64,000 nt of DNA from Paenibacillus sp. PastM-3 (GTDB lineage Bacteria > Bacillota > Bacilli > Paenibacillales > Paenibacillaceae): positions 1 through 64,000 of the forward strand of contig NZ_JARXXP010000004.1 of assembly GCF_029893965.1 (NCBI RefSeq). Direction: 5' to 3'. Below are positions 57,426-64,000 of the stretch, piece by piece (within the stretch, counting starts at the first letter, position 1; the number at the start of each line of letters is the position of its first letter). Below the pieces are notes generated by a model. The model was not told where the DNA came from. It searched no databases and saw nothing but the letters and a program-made list of their open reading frames with translations. The position numbers were made by a program, and so were the translations under genes.

Positions 57426-58190
57426 ATGTACCGGATTGACTTGAATTGCGACCTGGGGGAAAGCTTTGGCGCCTATACGCTGGGACTGGATGAGCAATTG
57501 CTGCCTATAGTGACATCGGTGAATATTGCATGCGGATATCATGCAGGCGATCCCGGGGTCATGCGTAGAACGGTCCGGCTTGCGCTTGAGAACGGAACAG
57601 CAATTGGCGCGCATCCCGGACTGCCCGACTTGATCGGCTTCGGCCGGCGGAATATGGCGATCACTCCTCAAGAAGCTTACGATATGGTCCTGTATCAAAT
57701 TGGCGCGCTGGATGGATTCGTGAAATCCGAGGGAGGCGTCATGCAGCATGTAAAGCCTCATGGTGCGCTTTATAATATGGCAGCGGGGAAGAGGGATCTG
57801 GCCCAAGCGATTGCTGAAGCCGTGTATCGTTATAATCCGGAGCTTATTTTATTCGGTCTCTCCGGCAGCGAGCTGGTGCGGGCAGGCTTGGAACTCGGTC
57901 TTCAAACGGCTGAGGAAGTATTCGCGGATCGCATGTATCAGCGGGATGGCTCTTTAACGCCGAGAAATGTTCCGAATGCTGTCATTACCGACCACAATCA
58001 AGCCGTTTCCAATGTTCTGCGCATGGTTAAAGAAGCTGTTGTGACGTCGCAGGAAGGAGCGGATATCAAGATCAAGGCAGATACTGTCTGCATTCATGGC
58101 GATAATGCGCAGGCTTTAACGCTTGCCCGTCAAATTCGGGAAAGCTGCGAAGCGTCGGGCATTACGGTCCGCGCGGCAGGACGACGATAA
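57426..58190 (+). CDS. pxpA: 5-oxoprolinase subunit A (LamB/YcsF family)
   Basis: A 254-residue protein with the family opening [14 protein letters not shown], then [36 protein letters not shown] and CIHGD near the end. PxpA with PxpB and PxpC forms the bacterial ATP-dependent 5-oxoprolinase that opens 5-oxoproline to glutamate. In this island pxpA is separated from pxpBC by a DUF1445 gene and a second promoter. Confidence 0.93.
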   Translation: MYRIDLNCDLGESFGAYTLGLDEQLLPIVTSVNIACGYHAGDPGVMRRTVRLALENGTAIGAHPGLPDLIGFGRRNMAITPQEAYDMVLYQIGALDGFVKSEGGVMQHVKPHGALYNMAAGKRDLAQAIAEAVYRYNPELILFGLSGSELVRAGLELGLQTAEEVFADRMYQRDGSLTPRNVPNAVITDHNQAVSNVLRMVKEAVVTSQEGADIKIKADTVCIHGDNAQALTLARQIRESCEASGITVRAAGRR

Positions 58191-58207
58191 AGAAAGGATG
58201 AGCTTTA

Positions 58208-58999
58208 ATGAGTAATTTGGCTGGTATGAGTGCATCTGAGATTCGTTCCTTGATTCGGAACAATGAGTTAATAAAGCCGACTTCAGGCATGGCATCCGGG
58301 TTTACACAAGCGAACCTGGCTATTTTGAAGAAAGAGCTTGCCTTTGAATTTCTGCTGTTCTGTCAGCGGAATCCGAAGTCATGTCCCATTATCGACGTCA
58401 CAGAACCGGGATCCCCGTTCCCGCTGCTTTCCGCTCCGGGAGCGGATCTGAGAACGGATATCCCGAAATATAGAATTTATAAGCACGGTGTATTAGTGGA
58501 AGAGGTAACGGATATCGTGAACTATTGGGAAGACGATATGGTCGCTTTCCTTATCGGCTGCAGCTTTACGTTTGAGCATCCGTTAATGAATAACGGCATT
58601 GAGGTCCGGCACATTACGGAAAACTGCAATGTACCGATGTATAAGACGAACATTCCGTGTATAAAAGCAGGCAGATTCGAAGGGCCTACTGTCGTCAGTA
58701 TGCGCCCGATTCCCGAGAAGGACGTCGTTCGGGCGGTTCAGGTTACTTCCCGTTTTCCGGCGGTCCATGGCGCTCCGCTCCATATCGGCAATCCGGCGAG
58801 CATTGGCATTGAAGATATTCACAAGCCTGACTTTGGGGATAGCGTCACGATCAAGGAAGGCGAGGTTCCTGTGTTCTGGGCATGCGGTGTGACGCCGCAA
58901 GCGGTTGCGATGCATGTGAAGCCGGAGCTTATGATTACCCACGCTCCGGGGCATATGTTTATTTCGGACCTGCGCGACGAGCAGTTCGGCGTTATATAA
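58208..58999 (+). CDS. DUF1445 putative hydro-lyase / D-glutamate cyclase family
   Basis: A 263-residue cytoplasmic protein of the UPF0317/YcsI family (RNNELIKPTSGMASGFTQANLAIL opening region, TDIPKYRIYKHGV, CSFTFEHPL, ACGVTPQAVA, ITHAPGHMFISDL). B. subtilis ycsI is in the ycsF-kipIA cluster as here. The mammalian homologue is a D-glutamate cyclase that makes 5-oxo-D-proline, so this enzyme may feed the oxoprolinase; the bacterial reaction is not established. Eighteen bases after pxpA with AAAGGATGAG before the ATG. Confidence 0.87.
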   Translation: MSNLAGMSASEIRSLIRNNELIKPTSGMASGFTQANLAILKKELAFEFLLFCQRNPKSCPIIDVTEPGSPFPLLSAPGADLRTDIPKYRIYKHGVLVEEVTDIVNYWEDDMVAFLIGCSFTFEHPLMNNGIEVRHITENCNVPMYKTNIPCIKAGRFEGPTVVSMRPIPEKDVVRAVQVTSRFPAVHGAPLHIGNPASIGIEDIHKPDFGDSVTIKEGEVPVFWACGVTPQAVAMHVKPELMITHAPGHMFISDLRDEQFGVI

Positions 59000-59013
59000 T
59001 ACCTCAAGCAACG

Positions 59014-59121
59014 ATAGCTGACGGCAAGCTGAGAGCGGTGTTACCTGAAGATTAGTCCATTCGAAGAAGGGGCTGTCCGGGTTCGCCCGCTTGATCTGCT
59101 TGTGGTCAGCTATATTTTTTT
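59014..59121 (+). terminator. Long terminator after the DUF1445 gene
   Basis: ATAGCTGAC (59014-59022) and GTCAGCTAT (59105-59113) form a 9-bp stem around an 82-base internal region, followed by seven T. Confidence 0.6.
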
Positions 59122-59172
59122 AAATCGGATTGTCATTTTTTTGAAGGGGCGATAGAAGTATAAGACAATGTC

Positions 59173-59202
59173 TTGTGCAGTCTGATGGAATCGCATTATA
59201 AT
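59173..59202 (+). promoter_or_regulatory. Promoter of the pxpBC-accBC operon
   Basis: TTGTGC and TATAAT with an 18-base spacer; transcript start near 59209. Confidence 0.72.
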
Positions 59203-59220
59203 AGAGATTGAAGTTCATAA

Positions 59221-59248
59221 TTCGGAATTACGATTCCGATATTCGGAA
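59221..59248. promoter_or_regulatory. Probable IclR operator 2
   Basis: TTCCGATATTCGGAA at 59234-59248 differs by one base from operator 1; a further half-site TTCGGAA is at 59221-59227. It lies about +26 to +40 from the predicted start, the same placing as at 54812. Confidence 0.75.
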
Positions 59249-59261
59249 TAGAAGGGATGAA

Positions 59262-60017
59262 GTGAACCAGGTTATGAATATAGATGAATTTCCGATGCAG
59301 ATATTCCCGCTTGGGGAATCGGCGATTCGAATGGAATTGGGAAACAGCATTCATCCTGATATACATCGTAGGGTAAAGAGAATCGTAGACTGTCTGGATA
59401 AGCATCCTTTTCCAGGAATGGTGGAGTGCGTACCGGCGTTTACAAGCGTTACGGTGCTCTACGATCCTTTGAAAATAAGAAAATTACATATCGACAGTCA
59501 GGAGTTTGCGGATCAATCTTGTTATGAGATTGTTTCGGCTATGCTGCAGCAGCTGGCATCGAAGCTTGACGAGCATGCAGGCGATCAGCACAGGATAGTG
59601 GAAATTCCCGTCTGCTACGGGGGGCAATTCGGACCGGACTTAGAGGTTGTGGCAGCTCATAATGGGTTAACGCCCAACGAAGTCATCGACATTCATTCCA
59701 GCGGGGAATACCTTGTTTATATGATCGGATTCGCTCCCGGTTTTCCTTATTTGGGGGAAATGCCCGATCGGATTGCGACGCCTAGAAGGTCGTCGCCAAG
59801 AACGGCTATTCCGGCAGGAACGGTAGGAATTGCCGGCATGCAAACGGGTATTTACCCGATCTCGACACCGGGGGGCTGGCAGTTAATCGGACGAACGCCC
59901 CTGCAGTTGTTCCGTCCGGACGAACAGCCGCCAAGTCTTCTGCGATCGGGAGATACTATCATTTTTCGTTCCATCTCCTTGGAAGAGTTTGAGAGTTACG
60001 GGGGTGCGAATCCATGA
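59262..60017 (+). CDS. pxpB: 5-oxoprolinase subunit B (KipI/AHS1 family)
   Basis: A 251-residue protein of the allophanate-hydrolase subunit 1 fold: FPLGESAIRMELG, VECVPAFTSVTVLYDP, the mid-protein VEIPVCYGG with PDLEVVAAHNGL, and IGFAPGFPYLGEMP with the PAGTVGIAG loop. In B. subtilis KipI also inhibits the sporulation kinase KinA. GTG 59262 has AAGGG five bases upstream; ATG 59274 is the alternative start. Its stop overlaps the pxpC start (ATGA). Confidence 0.9.
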   Translation: MNQVMNIDEFPMQIFPLGESAIRMELGNSIHPDIHRRVKRIVDCLDKHPFPGMVECVPAFTSVTVLYDPLKIRKLHIDSQEFADQSCYEIVSAMLQQLASKLDEHAGDQHRIVEIPVCYGGQFGPDLEVVAAHNGLTPNEVIDIHSSGEYLVYMIGFAPGFPYLGEMPDRIATPRRSSPRTAIPAGTVGIAGMQTGIYPISTPGGWQLIGRTPLQLFRPDEQPPSLLRSGDTIIFRSISLEEFESYGGANP

Positions 60018-61030
60018 GTATTAGCGTGCTGCAGCCGGGAATGCTAACCAGCATACAGGATTTGGGCAGGTACGGCTATCAGAAGTATGGCGTGATCGTT
60101 AGCGGTGCGATGGATACCTATTCCCTTCGTACGGCTAACCTGCTTGTTGGAAACGATGAAGCTGAAGCAGCGCTCGAAATGACGTTAATGGGGCCCTCGC
60201 TGCTTATCAAAAACGACACCCTGCTGGCTATAACAGGCGGAGATTTATCGCCTGTCATCGATAAACAGCCGGTTCCGATGTGGAGACCGCTCTATGTCAA
60301 GGGAGGCAGCGTGCTTGAGTTTGGCGCTTGCAAATCGGGATGCCGGGCATATCTCGCCGTTGCAGGAGGATACCATATTCCGGCGGTCATGGGCAGCAAA
60401 AGCACGTACCTGCGCGCCGGCATAGGCGGTTATGAAGGTCGGGCATTAAAAGAAGGGGACGAGCTTGCCCTGGAGACTATGGGGGAGAAGTCCAAGCGTT
60501 TGATGAGGAGCCTGCAGAAGAGCGCGGGAGAGGATACGCTTGCTTCGACTCCTTGGTATGCAGGCGGCTCGATTCTAAAGCATGCAGGGGATATCTTGGT
60601 GCGTGTCACGAGGGGTAGTCAATTTGAGCGTTTTGACGATGTTAGCCGGAATCGTCTCTATAGTGAGCCGTTTCAGATTACCCCCCAGTCGGATCGTATG
60701 GGCTATCGTCTGTCAGGACCGGCGCTGCAGCTGGAGGAGCCGTTTGAGATGATTTCGGAGGGAGTCTGCCTTGGAACGGTTCAGGTGCCTCCCGACGGCA
60801 ATCCGATTATTTTGCTGGCTGACAGACAGACCGTGGGGGGTTATCCGAGCATAGCCCAGGTGGCCGTTGTCGATATTGCGCTCATTGCCCAGATGAAGCC
60901 GGGTCAAAAGCTGGCATTTCAAGAGATTACGGCGAGGGAAGCGGAGAAGCTGTATCTTGATAGAGAACGGGACATGGAGGAGATGAGGTCCGCCATCAGC
61001 CTGAAGTTGGCTCAGGGAATCGCATTGTAA
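60014..61030 (+). CDS. pxpC: 5-oxoprolinase subunit C (KipA/AHS2, biotin-dependent carboxyltransferase family)
   Basis: A 338-residue protein with the AHS2 hallmarks LQPGMLTSIQDLGRYGYQKYGV, SGAMDTYSLRTANLLVGN, GCRAYLAVAGGY and the C-terminal VPPDGNPIILLADRQTVGGYP. It pairs with PxpB; the two correspond to the middle domains of urea carboxylase. It overlaps pxpB by four bases. Confidence 0.92.
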   Translation: MSISVLQPGMLTSIQDLGRYGYQKYGVIVSGAMDTYSLRTANLLVGNDEAEAALEMTLMGPSLLIKNDTLLAITGGDLSPVIDKQPVPMWRPLYVKGGSVLEFGACKSGCRAYLAVAGGYHIPAVMGSKSTYLRAGIGGYEGRALKEGDELALETMGEKSKRLMRSLQKSAGEDTLASTPWYAGGSILKHAGDILVRVTRGSQFERFDDVSRNRLYSEPFQITPQSDRMGYRLSGPALQLEEPFEMISEGVCLGTVQVPPDGNPIILLADRQTVGGYPSIAQVAVVDIALIAQMKPGQKLAFQEITAREAEKLYLDRERDMEEMRSAISLKLAQGIAL

Positions 61031-61078
61031 TCAGCCCAGTCTATATCACCGTACAAATAAGCTTGAGGGAGTTATGTA

Positions 61079-61543
61079 ATGTCTACTATTAACGAGCTAA
61101 GAGAAATGATTAAGATGGTGGAGCAGTCTTCTATCCAACGTTTTGAGCATGAGACAACACGAATCGTTATTGTAAAAGGCGACGGGTCTGCGGACAAATC
61201 GATCAAGGTGAACATCGGTGTTCCGCAGGAGGAGCTTTCAGGTGTGGATACCGTGGATGATAGCGTAGCCGAACACAATCAGCTTCAACCGGATGCAAGT
61301 CTGCACAAGATTACCTCGCCTACAATGGGGACGTATTATTCCGCCTCGCAGCCTGGCGAAGAGCCATTCGTCAAAATCGGTCAAACCGTGGATTCAGCCA
61401 CGGTCGTATGCGTATTGGAAGCGATGAAGCTGTTTACCGAAATTGTTGCGGGAGTCGATGGACGGATTGAAGAGGTGCTGGTTAAGGACGGGGATTTTAT
61501 TGAGTATGGACAACCTCTGTTCATCGTTAGCAAAGGGGAATGA
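61079..61543 (+). CDS. accB: Biotin carboxyl carrier protein
   Basis: A 154-residue carrier. The N-terminal half is a variable helical linker; the last 80 residues are a biotinyl domain with the biotin site EAMKLF at Lys117 and the preceding SPTMGTYY. It carries the carboxyl group between AccC and a carboxyltransferase. It is probably a second copy beside the fatty-acid set elsewhere, dedicated to this island. GAGGGAG precedes the ATG. Confidence 0.9.
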   Translation: MSTINELREMIKMVEQSSIQRFEHETTRIVIVKGDGSADKSIKVNIGVPQEELSGVDTVDDSVAEHNQLQPDASLHKITSPTMGTYYSASQPGEEPFVKIGQTVDSATVVCVLEAMKLFTEIVAGVDGRIEEVLVKDGDFIEYGQPLFIVSKGE

Positions 61544-61545
61544 TC

Positions 61546-62904
61546 ATGTTCAACAAAGTATTAATCGCCAATCGGGGGGAAATTGCCGTTCGGATTATAA
61601 GAGCTTGCCGCGAGATGGGCATCGCTACGGTTGCCGTATATTCGGAAGCGGACCGGCATGCGCTGCACGTGCAGCTTGCGGATGAAGCTTATTGCATCGG
61701 GCCGACGGCATCGAAGCACAGTTATTTGAATATCGCGCATATCCTCACGCTAGCCAAGTTCACCCAAGCTGACGCCATCCATCCGGGCTATGGTTTTCTG
61801 GCTGAAAATGCTGATTTCGCAGAGCTATGCGCAGCGAACGACATTGTGTTTATCGGTCCGGAAGCGGAAGCGATCCGAAGTATGGGAGATAAAGCGATAG
61901 CCAGGGAAACGATGAAGCAAGCAGGCGTTCCTACAGTCCCGGGCACAGAAGGCCTTATTGAAGATGTGGAGACAGCGGCCCGTGTGGCAAGAGAAATCGG
62001 ATATCCCGTCATTGTAAAGGCAACCGCAGGCGGCGGCGGCAAAGGCATGCGTGTCGCCCGGGATGAGGAAGAGCTCGGCAAATGTATCCGTCAGGCGCAG
62101 CAGGAAGCGGAAACGGCTTTCGGCGATGCCGGTGTCTATTTGGAAAAGTATCTGGAAGAGCCTAGACATATCGAGATTCAGATTATGGCCGATAAGCACG
62201 GCCATGTCGTCTATCTTGGAGAGCGGGACTGCTCCATTCAGCGCCGTCATCAGAAGCTGGTCGAGGAGGCCCCATCGCCTGCGCTCGATCAGGACTTGAG
62301 GGAGCAAATGGGCCGCGTGGCTGTATTAGCTGCTGAAGCCGTGAATTATCACGGGGCAGGCACCGTAGAGTTTCTTTTGGATAAGCACGGGCGATTTTAT
62401 TTTATGGAAATGAATACCCGGATTCAAGTGGAGCATCCGGTCACCGAGCTTGTGACCGGCGTGGATCTCATTAAAGAGCAGATCGCCGTGGCTGCAGGCA
62501 TTCCGCTTTCTTTTGAGCAAGCCGAAGTTCGCATTAACGGATGGGCGATCGAGTGCCGGGTTAATGCGGAGAATCCCACTCTTAATTTCATGCCGTCGCC
62601 GGGGAAGGTCGAGCAGTACCGTCCTCCGGGCGGCTTCGGCGTCCGAATCGACAGCGCTGTTTTTGCCGGTTATGAAATATCCCCTTTCTATGACTCAATG
62701 GTAGCCAAATTGATTGTATGGGGAAAGGATCGTCAGGAAGCCATACAGCGAATGAAGCGGGCCTTAAATGAATTTACGATTAAGGGCATAGAGACCACCA
62801 TTCCGTTTCACCAGCGATTGCTGGAGCATGAGCGGTTCGTCAGCGGCGATTTTAATACGAAGTTTCTCGAAGCTTACTCCATTATGGATGGGGAAAAAAG
62901 CTAG
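61546..62904 (+). CDS. accC: Biotin carboxylase
   Basis: A 452-residue ATP-grasp enzyme that carboxylates biotin on the carrier. It starts [21 protein letters not shown], has the glycine-rich ATP loop [24 protein letters not shown], the catalytic [19 protein letters not shown] and the biotin-site [18 protein letters not shown] 61546 has AAAGGGG eight bases upstream; ATG 61540 overlapping accB is too close to it. Last gene of the pxpB-pxpC-accB-accC operon. Confidence 0.93.
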   Translation: MFNKVLIANRGEIAVRIIRACREMGIATVAVYSEADRHALHVQLADEAYCIGPTASKHSYLNIAHILTLAKFTQADAIHPGYGFLAENADFAELCAANDIVFIGPEAEAIRSMGDKAIARETMKQAGVPTVPGTEGLIEDVETAARVAREIGYPVIVKATAGGGGKGMRVARDEEELGKCIRQAQQEAETAFGDAGVYLEKYLEEPRHIEIQIMADKHGHVVYLGERDCSIQRRHQKLVEEAPSPALDQDLREQMGRVAVLAAEAVNYHGAGTVEFLLDKHGRFYFMEMNTRIQVEHPVTELVTGVDLIKEQIAVAAGIPLSFEQAEVRINGWAIECRVNAENPTLNFMPSPGKVEQYRPPGGFGVRIDSAVFAGYEISPFYDSMVAKLIVWGKDRQEAIQRMKRALNEFTIKGIETTIPFHQRLLEHERFVSGDFNTKFLEAYSIMDGEKS

Positions 62905-62954
62905 TAAACAGCGGCCCGGCAGGGCGATCTTGAAAAGGGGGTTCCCGAAAGGTC

Positions 62955-62986
62955 TTGATTGACCTTAGGGGGGCCTCTTTTTCTTT
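62955..62986 (+). terminator. Possible terminator after accC
   Basis: AAAGGTC-TTGATT-GACCTT hairpin with GC-rich flanks and CTCTTTTTCTTT downstream. Confidence 0.45.
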
Positions 62987-62991
62987 GTTGA

Positions 62992-63182
62992 AGATAGGTT
63001 TAAAGCGCTGCTGAGCAACGAACTGACGACGAGCAGTCAGGATATTGGCTGGGGTTCTGGAGATGGGATGATGGAGTTGTATAGCGATTATTTAGGACAC
63101 CTGGATGAGGAAGACCTTGAGTAGCGTATGCGATGGAATTGTTTAAGACCTGTCTGCAGGACGAGAGGCTGCAAAGCATATA
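62992..63182 (+). pseudogene. Degenerate coding remnant
   Basis: A frame without start reads EDRFKALLSNELTTSSQDIG and ends at TAG 63120-63122; the reading seems to continue one frame over as AYAMELFKTCLQDERLQSI to a stop at 63180-63182. This looks like a small gene broken by a frameshift and missing its start. No family is recognised. Confidence 0.4.
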
Positions 63183-63221
63183 AGGACTCAACGTGAATTG
63201 TACGGATTCATGGAGGAGGCT

Positions 63222-63335
63222 ATGAGCACTGAACAGGGTCTGGAAGAAGAGGAAGCTTTTGTGATCGGATTTCTGGAGGGATACCGCTTTATAAAAGAGC
63301 TTCAGAGGTCAGGCGGAGGTCTGACTCTGGTTTAG
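63222..63335 (+). CDS. Small hypothetical protein or gene remnant
   Basis: A 37-residue acidic peptide, with EEEEAFVIGFLEGYRFIKEL in the middle, from ATG 63222 with GGAGG five bases upstream. The GF-x-x-G-x-R/Y-x-x-x-E pattern resembles the C-terminus of short Paenibacillus proteins of the DUF6809 type, so it may be the tail of a deleted gene rather than a working one. Confidence 0.35.
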   Translation: MSTEQGLEEEEAFVIGFLEGYRFIKELQRSGGGLTLV

Positions 63336-63393
63336 AAGAAAACACCCGATATGCTAGAATAATAGTAATTATTTAACCGGAGGTGTGTCCAAG

Positions 63394-63651
63394 ATGCGAT
63401 GGGATGAAGTTCAGGAGCGTTTCCCTAATGAATGGGTCGTTCTAGAGGCGACTAAGGCCTATTCTAAGGAAGGCCAGCGTTTTATTGAAGAGATGTCTGC
63501 GATCGACTCCTATGAGGACTCTACCAAAGCATTGAAGCGGTATAGTGAACTGCACCAGGAAGACCCTCACAGAGAGTATTGTTTCTTTCACACCTCCCGT
63601 CCTGAGGTTGTAGCGCGAGAACGATATGTGGGGATCAGAGGGCCAAGATGA
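63394..63651 (+). CDS. Hypothetical 85-residue protein
   Basis: A soluble, charged 85-residue protein (opening MRWDEVQERFPNEWVVLEA, later EDSTKALKRYSEL). No catalytic motif. GGAGGTG is eight bases before ATG 63394. It overlaps the following aspartic-protease pseudogene by four bases (ATGA). The opening of the type 'W.E..ER.P..WVVLEA' is that of small genes repeatedly found ahead of retropepsin-like genes in Firmicutes, possibly as an antitoxin-like or partner pair; that is inference. Confidence 0.65.
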   Translation: MRWDEVQERFPNEWVVLEATKAYSKEGQRFIEEMSAIDSYEDSTKALKRYSELHQEDPHREYCFFHTSRPEVVARERYVGIRGPR

Positions 63652-63915
63652 ACATAACGGAAATCTATGGACTTCCCTTCGTAAGCATGACAGTTGTGTT
63701 TAGGGGAGAGAGTTAAAGCTGGAGAAGGTATTGCTTGACACAGGCTCTGCCAGTACAATTTTGAACGCGGACATCGTGCAGGAGATTGGTATGGTTCCTG
63801 AAGGAAATGATGTCGTTGATATTATAAGGGGGGGGTTCTTGGTTTTAACTTCTTGAAACAAGCAGGGGCTGTGATTGATACTAGAGAAATGCAATTGAAA
63901 ACTAACGTTTGCTAA
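63648..63915 (+). pseudogene. Retropepsin-like aspartic protease, decayed
   Basis: The start MNITEIYGLPFVSMTVVFRG is in one frame to a TAA at 63717; the sequence then continues in another frame with KLEKVLLDTGSASTILNADI, where LLDTGSA is the aspartic-protease active site, and jumps after DIIRGG to GFNFLKQAGAVIDTREMQL in a third, stopping at 63913-63915. The middle third of the domain is missing. So there is a frameshift and an internal deletion. Confidence 0.8.
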
Positions 63916-63976
63916 ACGGCTATTTCGTACAGTTCCAGCAGTAACCCCCGCCGAATTGTTGCTCTGCATGTCCACG

Positions 63977-64000
63977 CCTCGGCTCCATAAGGAGTATCAA
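63977..64000 (+). repeat. ssrA 3'-end repeat, copy 4 (end only)
   Basis: CCTCGGCTCCATAAGGAGTA and the next four bases match the ssrA end and its flank (22 of 24 bases). It supplies the part missing from copy 3, so the pair 53673/63977 looks like the left and right junctions of the pxp island. The window ends here. Confidence 0.75.

Overview
The window comes from a Paenibacillus-like member of the Firmicutes (Bacillales). Evidence: strong AGGAGG-type ribosome sites with many GTG/TTG starts; the gene orders hprK-lgt-ppaX-yvoF, TPR-trxB-rapZ-yvcK-whiA-ptsH/crh-clpP, cggR-gapA-pgk-tpiA-gpmI-eno, and secG-rnr-smpB-ssrA; a short-form HisG with HisZ; and a tmRNA tag ending YAFAA. The closest-looking relatives are Paenibacillus, but this is judged from proteins and gene order, not from a database search.

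Layout. 1-1064: end of an rrn operon (23S 3' end, no 5S visible) and eight tRNA genes closed by a terminator. 1167-10733: a thioredoxin-reductase-like flavoprotein, a PucR regulator, the MsmX sugar-ABC ATPase, the hprK-lgt-ppaX-acetyltransferase operon and two tandem membrane acyltransferases. 10758-12308 (minus): gluconate kinase. 12604-21550: a complete histidine operon hisZGDBHAFI-hisJ with prs at its end, split by a repeat-rich insert between hisA and hisF. 21629-30803: TPR protein and trxB behind a structured leader, an anaerobic/NO-type DUF1858-DUF438 pair with an FNR/CRP-like palindrome, glucokinase, rapZ-yvcK-whiA and an HPr-like protein. 30913-34740: exported proteins, GDSL hydrolase, clpP under a CtsR box, tRNA-Arg. 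34969-42263: the CggR-controlled glycolytic operon with promoter and operator visible. 42391-47447: secG, rnr with a very long low-complexity tail, smpB and ssrA.

The accessory region begins at ssrA. The 3' part of the tmRNA gene is present several times: in ssrA itself (47282-47420), at 52479-52617 (last 96 nt identical), at 53567-53673 (truncated) and as a short 3' end at 63977-64000. Between copies 1 and 2 is an AT-rich island with a PD-(D/E)XK-like 571-aa protein, a dead serine recombinase, a 612-aa protein with a C-terminal HEPN motif, and a short structured RNA behind a near-consensus promoter. A 19-bp inverted repeat (47605-47623 and 52479-52497) bounds this cargo. Flipping the segment on paper rejoins two halves of a divergent tmRNA gene, so the segment seems to have been inverted. 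Between copies 2 and 3 is one Rpn-type nuclease gene. Between copies 3 and 4 is a metabolic island: an IclR repressor, an Ntn hydrolase, a sodium:solute symporter with a tiny membrane partner, 5-oxoprolinase subunits A, B and C, a D-glutamate-cyclase-family protein, BCCP and biotin carboxylase. Two matching 15-bp palindromes just downstream of its two promoters look like IclR operators.

How the parts work together: HPr kinase, pyrophosphatase PpaX, the HPr-like protein, glucokinase, MsmX, YvcK and CggR form a carbon-flux control set beside glycolysis; prs feeds PRPP to the histidine operon; SmpB and ssrA form the ribosome rescue pair; and the last island probably takes up and degrades an amide or pyroglutamate-type compound to glutamate.
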